Source: Flammula alnicola
Lineage: Eukaryota; Basidiomycota; Agaricomycetes; Agaricales; Strophariaceae
Assembly (NCBI GenBank): GCA_015499995.1
Contig: JADNRV010000127.1
Span: 93,543-157,542 of the forward strand
Reading direction: 5' to 3'
DNA: 64,000 bases
Shown in pieces: positions 25,044-35,907 of this stretch (within the stretch, counting starts at the first letter, position 1; every line of letters starts with the position of its first letter). The notes under the pieces were generated by a model, which was not told the origin of the DNA, did no database searches, and was given only the letters and a program-made list of their open reading frames with translations. Both the position numbers and the translations under genes were made by a program.

Positions 25044-25431
25044 AGATCAACGACCGTGAACGTCGTTGATCTTTGTCTTCAACGTCCACCTCCACCTTCA
25101 CCTCTCCCTCGCCTTCTCCGCTCTCCAAAACTATTACCTCAGGAACGACCCCGCCGACCCGTTGCGTATCCACCCCCTCATTGGCGGATGTCCGCTCACT
25201 CTTGAAGGATCTGGGTGGGCGGAGAGGGGACAGAGAGACCAAGGGGAGACCCTGGTAGAGGGAGACCCACGAGGTGAGTAGCGGAATGAGTCGTTTATAC
25301 GACTCAATCCGCGATTTGTTTTTCCATAGCCCACCACTCACCCCTCCACCCACAGGCCGTATGAGGAGACGACGAACACATTTCGTTGTCTCCTCGTACA
25401 CCTTGTCGTCGCCTGGGTATGCCAGGCGACG
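25044..25431. repeat. Row of four hairpins
   Basis: In order: 25044-25072, stem AGATCAACGAC, 7-nt loop, perfect; 25281-25312, stem GCGGAATGAGTCGT, 4-nt loop TTAT, one mismatch; 25360-25398, core stem GAGGAGACGACGAA with two G-T wobbles in a 17-bp arm, 5-nt loop; 25407-25431, stem CGTCGCCTGG, 5-nt loop, perfect. Stem sequences differ, so these are independent inverted repeats, not one repeated unit. Confidence 0.85.
25242..25312 (+). repeat. Shared 29-bp motif plus hairpin (copy B)
   Basis: 25242-25270 is identical to 17498-17526. It is followed by GAG/GTGAGTA, a good 5' splice-site match, then a 14-bp-stem hairpin (25281-25312) and an acceptor-like CCCACAG ending at 25355. The hairpin stem differs from copy A while the position is kept. 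Confidence 0.75.
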
Positions 25432-25500
25432 TTAATTCTTTCGACATGCGATGCCCCGCTGGTATCGCCTCGACCGACGACAACCACCGCCCTTCGACGC

Positions 25501-25706
25501 CTACAGGTCTCATACGAGGAGACGACGAACCGCCGTTCGTCGTCTCCTTAGATTCGAACGTCGTCTGCATCAGACGACGTTCGGATCGGTGCTTCTTCGA
25601 CGCCTACAGGTCACATACGAGGAGATGACGAACCGCCGTTCGTCGTCTCCTTAGATTCGAACGTCGTCTGCATCAGACGACGTTCGGATCGGTGCTTGGG
25701 ACCTCG
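25501..25706. repeat. 103-bp tandem duplication, each unit with two hairpins
   Basis: Two 103-bp units start CTACAGGT at 25501 and 25604. Each holds stem GGAGACGACGAAC around CGCC (25517-25548; 25620-25651 with one G-T pair) and stem CGAACGTCGTCTG around CAT (25555-25583; 25658-25686). The units are nearly identical. Stems are 13-14 bp. Confidence 0.88.
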
Positions 25707-25862
25707 ACCACGGCCTTACACCACCCGCGAGCCCCCTCCGCTGCGCAATTTGGCGTTGCACGCCCGAGCGCCGTGTCCACGAGCGCAGCTCCGTCGTCTC
25801 GCCCTGCTGCCTCCACTCCGGCGGCATCAAGCACGCAAGAGCTTCACGCTCGCCCATGCAGC

Positions 25863-25919
25863 CACTCTGCCACATCCACTCTGCCACATCCACTCTGCCA
25901 CATCCACTCTGCCACATCC
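25863..25919. repeat. 14-bp microsatellite, four units
   Basis: CACTCTGCCACATC is repeated four times without change. Confidence 0.9.
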
Positions 25920-26559
25920 ACGACCGCGGCATCGTCCTCCCCGCCCCCAGCCTCCTCTGCGGCGATGTCGAGCACGAACGACTTTCGTTCTGGCTCATAC
26001 AGCCCCCACACGGTCTCGACGCGTGTCCATGACCCGCAACCTCTCTCCTCTCAATCCGCTGCCTCCGCTCCGGCAACCTCCAGCATGAACGAGCTTGATG
26101 CTCACTCCTGCGGCCACCTCGCCGCATCCACAACTGCCGCGTCCATCCTCGCCCCCAGCCCCATCGCCTTCACCCATCGCCCACTTCCCTCGACGATAAA
26201 TCCCCGATGCCCCAGGTGCATCGTCGGCCACCCCACGATGCTGCCGTTCCCTCTGCCGCTTGCTAACGGCCACCACCTCGCGCAACACCAACCCACCCAA
26301 CCGGACGCGACCTCGTCACAGTCCACCTCGACCTCTCCATCAAGCCACCACCACAGTCCCAACCCCACCTTCTCGTACCATCGCCAGCGGTCCGTCTCTG
26401 CGGGTGTTCGTAAAATCCGACCGTGACGGTGAGCGACTGCAACGGCCAGTGACTGCGATGGCAAGCGACGGCGATGACAAGTAGCAATGACAGCAAAGGG
26501 GTGGGCGGGTGCAGTGACGGCGAGGCGAGGCGACAGCAGGACGACGCGGCCGCCGCTGC

Positions 26560-26770
26560 TGCAACGACGTCGCGGGTGCATTGACGACGAGCCGACAACA
26601 TCGACGACGAGCCCGCGATGTCATGGGGCTCATCGACCCCGCGGATACATCGACAACGAGCCCGTCGACGTCGCAGGTGCATCGACCCCGCGGATGCATC
26701 GACGACGAGCCCACGACGCCGCGGGTGCATCGAAGACGACCCCACGACGCCGCAGGTCCGACCTGCCCGC
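26560..26770. repeat. GC-rich tandem repeat
   Basis: Imperfect units contain GGTGCATCGACGACGAGCCC and CGACGCCGCGGG-type blocks. The frames stay open by composition; no protein is called. Confidence 0.6.
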
Positions 26771-29071
26771 CATCGCAATCCCGATCCCATCCACCACTGG
26801 CTTGAGGCGACGACCACTTAATTGTGGTTCCGTACCTCGTCACTGTAGCGACACACCGGCATCGTTTGTCCTCGACGATTTGACACCGACAACGACCTCA
26901 ACGGCGCCAACACCAACGCTACCAGTTACCCCGTTCCAACAACACCAGCATGATCAGCACCTGCATACCACCACCTCCTCCCTGTGTTTCCGCGGGTTCA
27001 ATGCCGTCACGGAGCATTGATCAACTAGTCGCGAATATGGTTTTCCATCAGCAGCAGGAGGCGCTGAGGAAAAAACCGGCACGGAGCCGCATGTGGTCGC
27101 CTCCAGCTTTGGGAGCGCCGCTTGGCTCCAAGTCTCACCCGACGCCAGTACGCCATCCGCCGTGCCAATTCGCCTTCGCCGTCGCCTCTCTTTTCCTTTG
27201 AGAACAGCAACACCACCACCACTAGTATGACCAATAACAACTCTACGCCCTCAGTTGTCCTCTCGCCACCGCCCCCAAACGCCGATGCCCCCTCCGTCAC
27301 AAATAACAACAGACAAACGACCATGTCGATCGCGTCAAAGAAGGACAAGGCGCTGGCGTTTCTCAAGTTCTCGAAGCGCATCCCGTGCTCGCCGCCCCCG
27401 GGTATGAGCAGCAGCCCCCGGGTACGAGCAGCAGTACTCCTTCAACAAGTTCTTCTGGCTCTGTGATTGTTATTGGCAACAGCATCAGTGTGAGTAGCAA
27501 CGGCTCGGACGACGGCGACCTGCCCCCGCCCCTGCAGGAGGATGAGGGTATCTCCGTCTTGTGGAACTTCCAGGTGTGTCTTGCCCCCCTGGATGGTTTG
27601 TCAACAACTAACAAGTTGGTTGCATAGCATAATATTCATGTCGATGAAGGGTATGTGCTCCCTCGTTGTTTCTACTAGTCATTCCTACAAACCACCCCTG
27701 CTAACCCCCCACCGTAGATACGTCGGCATCCTGCGGTCGCCTCTCAGCTGACGGAGAGCGCGCTTCACCAAGCCCGTTGGACGCCCAGCTTTCGCCTCTT
27801 CCACATGTTGCTAGTGCCGTTGCAGGAGGATTCACTAGTAGCTTTGAGGGCATGATCTCGAGGCCTGTTGGGGCAGACCCAGCACTGGACGTCACTTTCA
27901 AGTCTCTTAGATACATAATGTAATTTGCTAGAACCTGTATATTAATCTAATTAATTACATTTCATATATTTTATACAAGTTGAACATTGAGTTCCTGAAT
28001 AATTGGCCAAATTCAAGCAATATGCAACCTAGGATGTGTGCAACCTAGGACATGTGTAGGTTGACCCAAGTTGCTCTGGGATGGCCTGGGAAACTTGATC
28101 TTATCTAACTCATCATAGGTCCAAAAGTGGCCTCCCAGGAGTATCCAAGGTGCCCCAGGATGCCCTCAGAGCGCATTATAGTACCTCTTCCAGCCAATTT
28201 TTCCTGGGATGACCTGGGGCAAAAGTGTTTTTCCTGATGTTACAGAGGCTTTAGAGGCCGTAAATAGCAGCATAAGGAAAGGGCAAGAGGGAATGGTGGT
28301 GAATAACATGGCGCACATCGCGAGCGCTGCGGTCGATAACAAAATTCGTCATCATTACCAAAAGAGGCAGTGAGCCACGGCTCAAGCCGAAGCCAGTCAG
28401 AGCTGAACTGTAGCCAAGTCAACACTACAGTGCCCATCACCACCTCGCATCACCTGGTTTGGCAGGGAACAAACAAAAACACACATTTGATAACTACATT
28501 TTCCCGGATACCCCAAATTTGTCAAAAACACCGGGAATGTGCTTAGATTCATGAGGGCAATCATTGGTGTGAATCTCAAGTCGATCGGACAAGTTTTCAA
28601 AATTCCGGCCTTAGAAAAGTGAAACAAACCCTAACCCTCTGTCACAACCTACTATATAAGGTATGTTACGGTCACGGTCACACTTACCCAAAGCTACCAC
28701 CCAACCCTACAGAGCCGCCGGATCAGGCAGGAAAAGGGGATTTTTGGCCGAAAACCTCATAAACATTGTTTCCTGCCTTTCTTCATCTTCTCTCCCTCAA
28801 ATAATATAAAATTGGAGCCCTTTATTTTTTTTCCCAACCCCGAAAAAGTGAAACACCGTGGGAAAAAATGAGAAAACGCGTAAATCGCATTCTTTTCATG
28901 GGTTTCCTTCCTAAGAAAATCAGAAAAATTCTACAAAAAATTTCTCGGCACCAAACAGGAGGTGTTGGAGAGGTGGTGATGGGCACTGTACCCTTGACCT
29001 TGGCTAAAATGATGGTCGGCTCAGCTCGGCTCAAACTTGGCTCGGCTTGTTCGGCTTGCGGCTCCTGAGCC

Positions 29072-29088
29072 GAGCCGTGGCAACACTA
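29072..29088 (-). repeat. hAT right terminal inverted repeat
   Basis: GAGCCGTGGCAACACTA, the exact inverse of 14280-14296, with AGCCGAGC-type subterminal repeats from about 29010. Confidence 0.88.
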
Positions 29089-29096
29089 ACGCGACG
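29089..29096. repeat. Right 8-bp target-site duplication of the hAT element
   Basis: ACGCGACG, identical to 14272-14279. Confidence 0.9.
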
Positions 29097-31130
29097 CGAC
29101 GGGGCACGTCCTAATTAGTAGCAACCTTCACCGGTAGTCGTATTTTTCTTTCTCCTCAGCCAATTTTGGATATTTTTGCAAAATAACCTATGATTCACGT
29201 GTCTATTACCTTTATTTACAAGAACTAGTCTTTTAAAGTGACGCTGGGAACATGGGACATCTGGTCGGACATGGGACATTTGGATCGTGCATAAAATGGA
29301 TTTTATTAAGATTTTTGCGAAAAGTTGTCACTTTTGAACTTTATCACATCCATCACGTGATGCTGGATGTTTTCAAAAACGTTTAAACTCTTTCACTCAA
29401 AACATCATCATCTCAGAATTGATGCAAACCCTCGTGTCTGTATTCTCTACAAAGCACCTCATTACACGCTTTTCAATCCCCGGGACAATTGTTGATCGAA
29501 CACGGAACTACATGTCCCAGGAGGACACGTGAGACATGCCAAATATCCCGGTGGGGATGGAGGTGCAGCTGTTGACGTTGAGGGTGGACGAGTGGTTCGG
29601 TCTCCTGAAAATCTTTATGTTCGCTTACTTTGACTGAAGCCCATCATGACGCCGGTTTAGCATGCACTGCATCACCCATCCTCGCGATCCGTCATATCCA
29701 TGCCCTGAGTCCTGCAGAGTGTCAGCTATGCTCCACCAGACGAGGACGACCGTGGGGGATATATCCGGTTCTCAACCACCTGGTGTCCCAACTGGTGTCG
29801 TAACTTTGGATCATGTGTGCTTCATGTTAATAAGGATACCATGGCGCGTACTCCTGCTTGCTCTAGCTGTGGCCGACGGTATTGACGCACCTTTTCTGTT
29901 TTCAAATTTCACTCGTCCTATTGGTCTGTACATTTTCCGGACCACTTGAAACGATATGGAAGGACATACATAGACGAGAAATGTAGTGCTGTCGGTCGAA
30001 GATCGATTCTCGATTGCATAGGTGCTTGGACTGGCTTGGCGACGATAGACTCGGAGAGGATATGCAAAAAGGTGGAAGGAGGAACAAAGAATGGTCAGGC
30101 TTCCTTGCTTTGAACAATTGATGGACGACTGAGGCCCAAGACGGCGAATTAGGTCTTAGCATGACGGAGACGAATAAAGGCATTCCGGAGCGCTCATTTT
30201 AAAATCCGCAATTCGGTTTAATACGTTGCTTCGAAACGTGTTTTTTTGTAACCGTTGCCTCCGAGCTCCTGGTGCTTCTGGGCTCGTATATTCGCGCAGG
30301 GTTGTCTTTTGCAGTGGACTGATTGTGAGTCGCAATACTGTTACTAAAACTGTCCACCCTTACTTACATAAATAAGTCCAGGTATTTGTATTTTTGCTAC
30401 GCTCAAGCTTCTATCGCATCTATGTGAGGAATTTCTCCGTTATATGTGGATGGATCTCCGCCTTCTACTCAGTCTAACTGGTCGGGAGAGAGGACCGTGT
30501 AGCTGCATCCTTACGTTACATACGGCGTGATGGTGCCTGGTTCCACAGGTTAATGTTTGAGCTCTTAGAGGCCGGCTTCGACTTTCATGATAGTGGCGTC
30601 GTAAATGCTGTGGTCTTTAGTGCTCTTGAGAGGCATTACTATCACGAGCGTTCTATCCACTAACCGCCGATATCTCATTTGGGCGGCACCTGCACACATC
30701 CTCTTCTCTTGAACTTTAAGTTTATGTAACGAGAACCCACTTTCCCACTCCGTGACGTGTATAACTTAATCCAGACTAAGCGTTTCAAGAGTTCAGGGTA
30801 AAGACGATGGCGGTGCAGGCCTTTAATGCAAAGCGGGTACCATTAGGGAAACTTCGAGGTTTGGGATTCAGAAAGATGTGCGTTCTAATACGCGATTTGC
30901 GATTGAGTAATGTACTTACTTATAATGCAGCTCACCAATGTGTTATATCAGAGAAATGGTACATCCGACCTTCCAGGAGGATGATATGATGTGGACGGTC
31001 AGTAGACCGCTCGTGGCTTGCCTTTGGCCCTTTAGAGATTTTTTTAGAGACCCGATACGCCTCCATGGGGTAGCTTCCTCGGACAGCCCTGACCCGTCAA
31101 GCAGCGGTGATCAAAAGGACTTTTGGAAGA
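29097..31130. other. Intergenic region right of the hAT element
   Basis: No gene recognised. 29300-29369 repeats the CACGTG-centred palindromic sequence of 10882-10951. Open stretches near 29662-29949 and 30807-31201 show no family resemblance and I could not splice them convincingly. Confidence 0.5.
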
Positions 31131-31135
31131 GGCGC

Positions 31136-31143
31136 TATATATA
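31136..31143 (+). promoter_or_regulatory. TATA box of the DUF6534-type gene
   Basis: TATATATA lies 95 bp upstream of the ATG at 31231, with a C/T-rich stretch (31160-31195) between, a standard fungal core promoter layout. Confidence 0.5.
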
Positions 31144-31230
31144 CTCTCGCGGTTCCGCATTCAAGCCGTCCTTTCCGGTTGTTCTCCCCTCAGGCCATTA
31201 AGGACCTCTGCGTCGACCTCTTGAATTATC

Positions 31231-33139
31231 ATGGCCTCTACAGATACGTTCACAAATGTTTCGACACCATTTGCGCCTGTATTCTGGGGTATGTGGTTTG
31301 TCTGAATCCTCCTTTCCCGCAACGGCAGCTAATCAGTCCGCTTGGTTGTTCAGGATTCGTTATATCACTTCTGTACGTCTAAAATTAAGCGCATATATTT
31401 GGGATTTGAATTTTCTGAATTCAACCGACGCAGGTTTGGTGGAGTGACTATCGTCCAAGCATACATTTACTTCCTTAACGCGAGGGATAGCTTGCTGGTT
31501 AGATCAATGGTACGCTCGACAGCTTTGCGTTTCGTCGAGGAGAGTGCTGATCAAGCAAAATTCGATATTAGGCGGCCGGAATGCTGTAAGTGTTAATTAA
31601 TTATTGGCTGTCTTCTTCTGATCTACGTGCTGACACTTTCCTCAGAGTTCTCGACTTCGTGGATTCAGCGCTCGTGGCATCTTCGATTTATTACTACCTG
31701 GTTCGTTACTTGGTCATTCTCGCTAAGTCAGTTTGCTAATAAGTTTTTTTTAGATCCCTCATTTCGGCTCTGTGTCGCGGCTGGGCTTCTTACCTCCGTT
31801 AGTTTTGTGTTTTAACCGAAGCCAACGTATGCACGACTAACATCACTGTTGTATGAAGGGAACTGGCTGTTGAATGCCTTATCGCAACGATAATCACCAC
31901 AATGTAGATTGTCCCGCTGTCAGCTAATCCCCTTTCAGAATCGCTTACACTGGGCCTGCATTTCTCTCAGATCACAGATGTATTTTGTGTACCAGCTTGT
32001 GGGAGGTATGTTCCAGAGCATCCTCCACATTATCTTGTTCTTACTGAGGATGTTTTCTAGCGAAAAGACTTGGGAAGGGTCATTGGTCCGTTATCGTAGG
32101 AATCGTGAGTTTTATCAGATCCACATTTTGCCTTCGCTCAAAAAGGAGTTAGTCCATATTGAGCGCCCTTGCACTTGCTGGCGGAATAGGTGATTCACAG
32201 CTTTTTAACTCCATCTTAATGTTGCTAAATGATACTATAGCCTGTGTCGTAACGATGTATCTATTTAAAGATGGTGTTCTTCAAGATAGGAACCGGACTT
32301 TCGAAGTAAAATACTCGAATGATAACTGTTGACCTATCCTGAACCCGTTCTTCCCTGTGGCGTAGATTTCTTTTGGAGTGTCGAAAGGATTCGGATCTGC
32401 GGCTGATATTGTGGCGACAATAGCTATGTGTTTGTTCCTCAATTCCGTACGAACAGGAATGGTGCAGTGCGTGTTCAGAGTTCTTGCGTGATTCTTTTCT
32501 GCTTGAGCTGACTCCAATATTGTCAGAACAAATTCTCTTCTCGATGCTCTTGTACGATTGATACTAAACCGGGGCATCCTTGTTACATTGGCTCAAACAT
32601 TGCTGCTCGTCACGTTCTACGCTGCGCCAGCAAATTTGGCATGGTAAGACAGCGTCGTTCAATTGAGATCCACGGAATTAACCGATCGAGACAGGGTGGC
32701 CTTCCACATTAACGTTCCGAAGCTATACGTCAATACCTTCTGTAAGTTCATACATATCATATGTCTCCCTCAATTGTCTTTCTGACCAAATAGCTTTCCG
32801 CATATAGTCGCCATGTACGTCCTGCCATAGAACCGAGTCGCATGTCAAAATTCTAACCTCGTGTTTGCAGGTTGAACGGCAGAGATCGCCTCAAGGAAAA
32901 ACATTTTGCCACCTCAGTCAAGTTGCACGACATGGAATCATCGTCCTCACGAGCGAAGTCGGCTGCATTCCACTCGGATGAACAGGCAACTCTTGTTAGT
33001 AATGCCCAGGTTGGTGTTTTCTCTGACACAACTTCTTGTTCATCTGTCTAACCAACGTCATTTAAAGAACGAGAAGGATGTTATGCGTGGACAGACCAAC
33101 ATTCTTATGAGCACTGTCGTAACGACATCAGTGATATAA
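31231..33139 (+). CDS. Multi-pass membrane protein, fungal DUF6534 type
   Basis: About 16 very short exons can be joined: 31231-31288, 31354-31372, 31434-about 31511, 31646-31712, 31754-31797, 31859-31903, 31971-32005, 32061-32104, 32153-32189, 32241-32305, 32366-32472, 32527-32643, 32695-32741, 32808-32814, 32871-33009, 33068-33139. The product shows the family order: FVISLLFGGVTIVQAYIYF, VLDFVDSALVASSIYYYLV, ELAVECLIATII, MYFVYQLV, ACVVTMYLFKDG, GSAAADIVATIAMCLFLNS, LLDALVRLILNRGILVTL and the signature VNTF...LNGRDRLKE. Function is unknown; these are predicted seven-helix proteins. The junction between about 31511 and 31646 does not keep frame in any GT-AG model I tried, so there is either an odd exon or a frameshift. 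The donor after 32472 is weak. Confidence 0.65.
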
Positions 33140-34204
33140 CCGAACCATTGACGCAAACAACAAGTCGTTTGATCAGGACGGCCAGTAACTGAACACGCAG
33201 ACACTCCTTCAAAAATCCTCTAAGATAGATTTCTTTAAATAATGCACGCTAATTTAATGTTCAGGACCCAGTTGAAAAATGGCTCCTTTTTTTTACCTCT
33301 TACTCCTCGTATTTCGTAGTCTTATAAATCGCAAACGCTTATCGATTAACTGATTGATGAATCTCTTGCACTAGTTGGTCATGCCAATTCCGAGTCCAAT
33401 CCCTCACTTTTCTGCCTTTGTAGCATTCTCGGACTTGAAGCTTGAAGTCTTGAAAATAGGTTGATTATCGCTGTCTCAAAGTTGTGGCCTTCAATTATCG
33501 TCAGTGTCAATCTCCGTCCACGGCGAAGTCTCGGGCAACATCAGCTTTCAGGTGCGTTAGAACCGGATAGCAATTTTCTACTCCCCAATTATTGCAGTTA
33601 AACAAGCGGCTCTACGGCCATTCAGAACGAGCAGTGAAACAATCATGCAGAGTCGGACTCGCCGAGTCCACACAAAAGATGTGATCCGCAAGTGATCCGG
33701 CGCTTATTTCCAAAAGCCTGAGCGTTAACGCCACAATTGCAAACGGCACGTGATGATCTTGGCACGAAGGCGACAAACCGCGACTCCGGCGTACAATTGA
33801 ATATACATAGACACGAGAGTAGGGTTCTTCATGCTATGAGGCGAGCGACTTCTATGGCTGCGACTGCCGATGTCGCATTGCAAGTTTGCAAGCAATTGCT
33901 CAATGCAGAGAAGAGTCATTCATTATCTCTAGAATGAAGTAAGATGTATGTTTAATGAGCTATTTAACTTCCAGCGAATGCAAGAAATTCTCACCAATTC
34001 AGGTTCTGAAGCTCAAGCGCTAAAGAGTAACAAGGCATATGATGTGTGACGACGCGATTCGGAAACCATCGCTGGGGTGTCATGTATATTATGGAGAAGT
34101 GGCTTTGAGATCGAATGCGAGGTAAGAACACCAGCCATGATGGCAAGATAATCAGACAGAAATATACAGATGAAAGATACATAAGAAAGTTCACAGGACA
34201 AAAT
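33140..34204. other. Intergenic region, DUF6534-type gene to MGM101
   Basis: No gene recognised. Short frames at 33725-33937 on both strands are not convincing. The 3' flank of MGM101 (minus strand) lies at its right end. Confidence 0.5.
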
Positions 34205-35292
34205 CTACTCTTGATAGGGGTAACCAAACTTCCCTTGGTCCTTGCGACGCCAGAGCTTTCTCCTGCAGAGCAAAATTAGACACAAAGATTTAAGGTAGCA
34301 AAACCGCGCACTTCTTTTTGGTGGGCAAGTGCTCCACGTATACTTCCACACAATGCTGCGCCTTAAACTCGCGGATGAACCGAGGGTCCCTATCGTCGGA
34401 TTAAAATTGAGTGCGAGGCGATCACTTAACGACTACCACAGCTCACCAAAGTTCGCTTGCGACCCCGAGATCCTTGCAGCACCGCATGAGTGCGTTGCTT
34501 TTGCAACCCTCTGTCGCGGTCGCGATTCCTGAAGGGTCAAAGTATTCTTGCTCTCCTCTGGCAACTGCTACAAGCCTGGAATTCCATTTTAGTAAACGAT
34601 AGTTTGTTACTGGCGATCAATAAGTGGTACCTTCCAAGACAGACAAGAGCATACTCTCGACTGACGATTTTCGGTCCAACATTTGTTTCACTACGTGGTG
34701 CGAGACCCCATCCCCCGGGGCCAAAAGCTTTGTTTAAGATCCTTCGATACTTGATTTCGGGCAAGTAAAGTAAACCATCTGCGTAAAGGGAAACAGAAAA
34801 TTGGTACATGGCAATATGCAATTCGGAAAACTCACCTGGTTTCATTTCAACGTCCATAGGGTCTATCGGAGCCAACAGCACCTCTATGATTTCCCCGGGA
34901 AAAGGCTGGGTGGACAGGCCAGAGTAGCTCCTCGACCAGTCAGTGGAACCATCAGTCCCTATCGCATCTGGCAAAGGCGAAGAGCCTCCATTTCCATTCC
35001 CTGTGGCTCCATTTCCATTTCCATTCCCTGTACCTCCATTTCCATTCCCTGTACCCACGCCATTCGAGGGCGTTGTCGACGTTGTTGCTGGCGTTGCTGT
35101 GCTGTACTTGGCGGCTGAAGACTGGCGCGAAAGACCGACAATGTTACTGGCCCGCGACGAAGAGAAACGAGCTAGAACACGCGGCTGGGTACGCGTCGAC
35201 GCGAAGAGTAACCTCTGCAAGGCCTGACTAGACATGTTGGTCGTGCTTCGAAGACATTGGACGCGTCGTAGAGTCATCGTGCGGACTTCCAA
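34205..35292 (-). CDS. MGM101: Mitochondrial genome maintenance protein Mgm101
   Basis: Five exons (minus: 35292-34836, 34778-34631, 34575-34447, 34389-34312, 34262-34205) join in frame to 289 aa. The N-terminus is basic and rich in Arg, Ser and Thr without early acidic residues, a likely mitochondrial presequence; starts at 35277 or 35235 are equally possible. Residues about 75-100 are a Gly-Asn low-complexity tract. The conserved core follows: [88 protein letters not shown]. Mgm101 is a Rad52-like single-strand annealing protein in the mitochondrial nucleoid, needed for recombination and repair of mtDNA. The size fits the family (yeast 269 aa). Confidence 0.95.
34984..35062. repeat. Short minisatellite inside MGM101
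   Basis: Repeats of CATTTCCATTCCCTGT with CATTTC hexamer expansions, coding a Gly-Asn tract between presequence and core. In frame, so length changes would be tolerated. Confidence 0.75.
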
Positions 35293-35907
35293 AAGAATTC
35301 ACATTTTCCCCACGGGCTTTCTACCAAGGCTGCCTCAAGTTCAAGCCCTTTCGAGCGCTGTCTTTTTTGAATTATGACACTGCACATTGTCAACTATGAA
35401 GGTGCTCACGGAGCCCTCGCTGGTCGCTTGTCATGATTCATTTCAATTTCTCAATGGGTCATATATATATTCTACGTTGCCAAGTACTACTACTAGCTTT
35501 GTGCTAACTTTCAATTCTCGAACCATCTCTTATCGGCGAGGTATTCAAAAGAGAGGGGTCATGTTAATCAATATCAGGTTGTCCTTAGAACATTGGGTCA
35601 CTCTGGGGAATAACTTGCCGAAGGACTGTTGAGCGGCTGATAGGGAACCACTAATGCTTCCTACTATTTACATTGTCGCCTACTTTACCTACCCTTCGAG
35701 AACCAACCTTTGTTCCTTCAGTTATGTAAATATTAAGGTGTATAACGATAGTCTGGAGACACTACAAAATATCAGAGCACTGTCAAGGAATAAAACAGGG
35801 TACATTAGACGGGAAAGACGAGTGATATCATGCCATCCGGAGAATAGATTTGTGCTTTTGAATAGATGAGATCCCAATGGTGGGAATGGCGATTTGCCAA
35901 CAACCTG
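35293..35907. other. Spacer, IMPACT 3' end to MGM101 5' end
   Basis: Both genes are on the minus strand; this 615-bp gap would hold the MGM101 promoter and the IMPACT 3' region. No other feature is seen. Confidence 0.5.

Larger units (their letters stand above)
23653..28239. mobile_element. 4.6-kb nested element with 27-bp inverted repeats
   Basis: CATCAGGAAAAACCCTTTTG... at 23653-23679 is the inverse of 28213-28239 with one mismatch in 27. The subterminal regions on both sides are dense in CCCAGG/CCTAGG motifs. I see no matching target duplication beyond a possible AT, so the superfamily is undetermined. It lies upstream of the transposase ATG inside the hAT. The interior holds the hairpin-rich GC segment (24.8-26.8 kb) and open stretches at 24.0-24.7 and 26.9-27.7 kb that I cannot assign; no transposase is recognised, so it is probably non-autonomous or carries captured DNA. 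Confidence 0.65.
14280..29088 (-). mobile_element. 14.8-kb hAT DNA transposon with nested insertions
   Basis: The element begins TAGTGTTGCCACGGCTC (14280-14296) and ends with its perfect inverse (29072-29088), flanked by the 8-bp direct repeat ACGCGACG. Both subterminal regions are full of GCTCGGCT/AGCCGAGC repeats, as expected for hAT transposase binding. The transposase runs on the minus strand (22718 to 14806). The element is far longer than a usual hAT (about 3-6 kb) because it hosts at least three secondary insertions: a MITE at 16201-16816, repeat-rich DNA in intron 7 (17061-20781), and a 27-bp-TIR element at 23653-28239. Without these it would be about 6 kb. Matching duplications and intact coding exons suggest fairly recent arrival. 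Confidence 0.88.

Noticed and set aside
24924..25431. Known self-cleaving ribozyme
   Set aside because: I could not find hammerhead or HDV core nucleotides around any of the hairpins.
25863..25919. CRISPR-like repeat
   Set aside because: A head-to-tail 14-bp microsatellite without spacers, in a eukaryotic genome.
25692..27020. Open frames of 160-244 aa rich in Ser, Pro, Thr and Arg
   Set aside because: Low-complexity, GC-driven and overlapping on both strands, within a nested repeat element; no domain seen.
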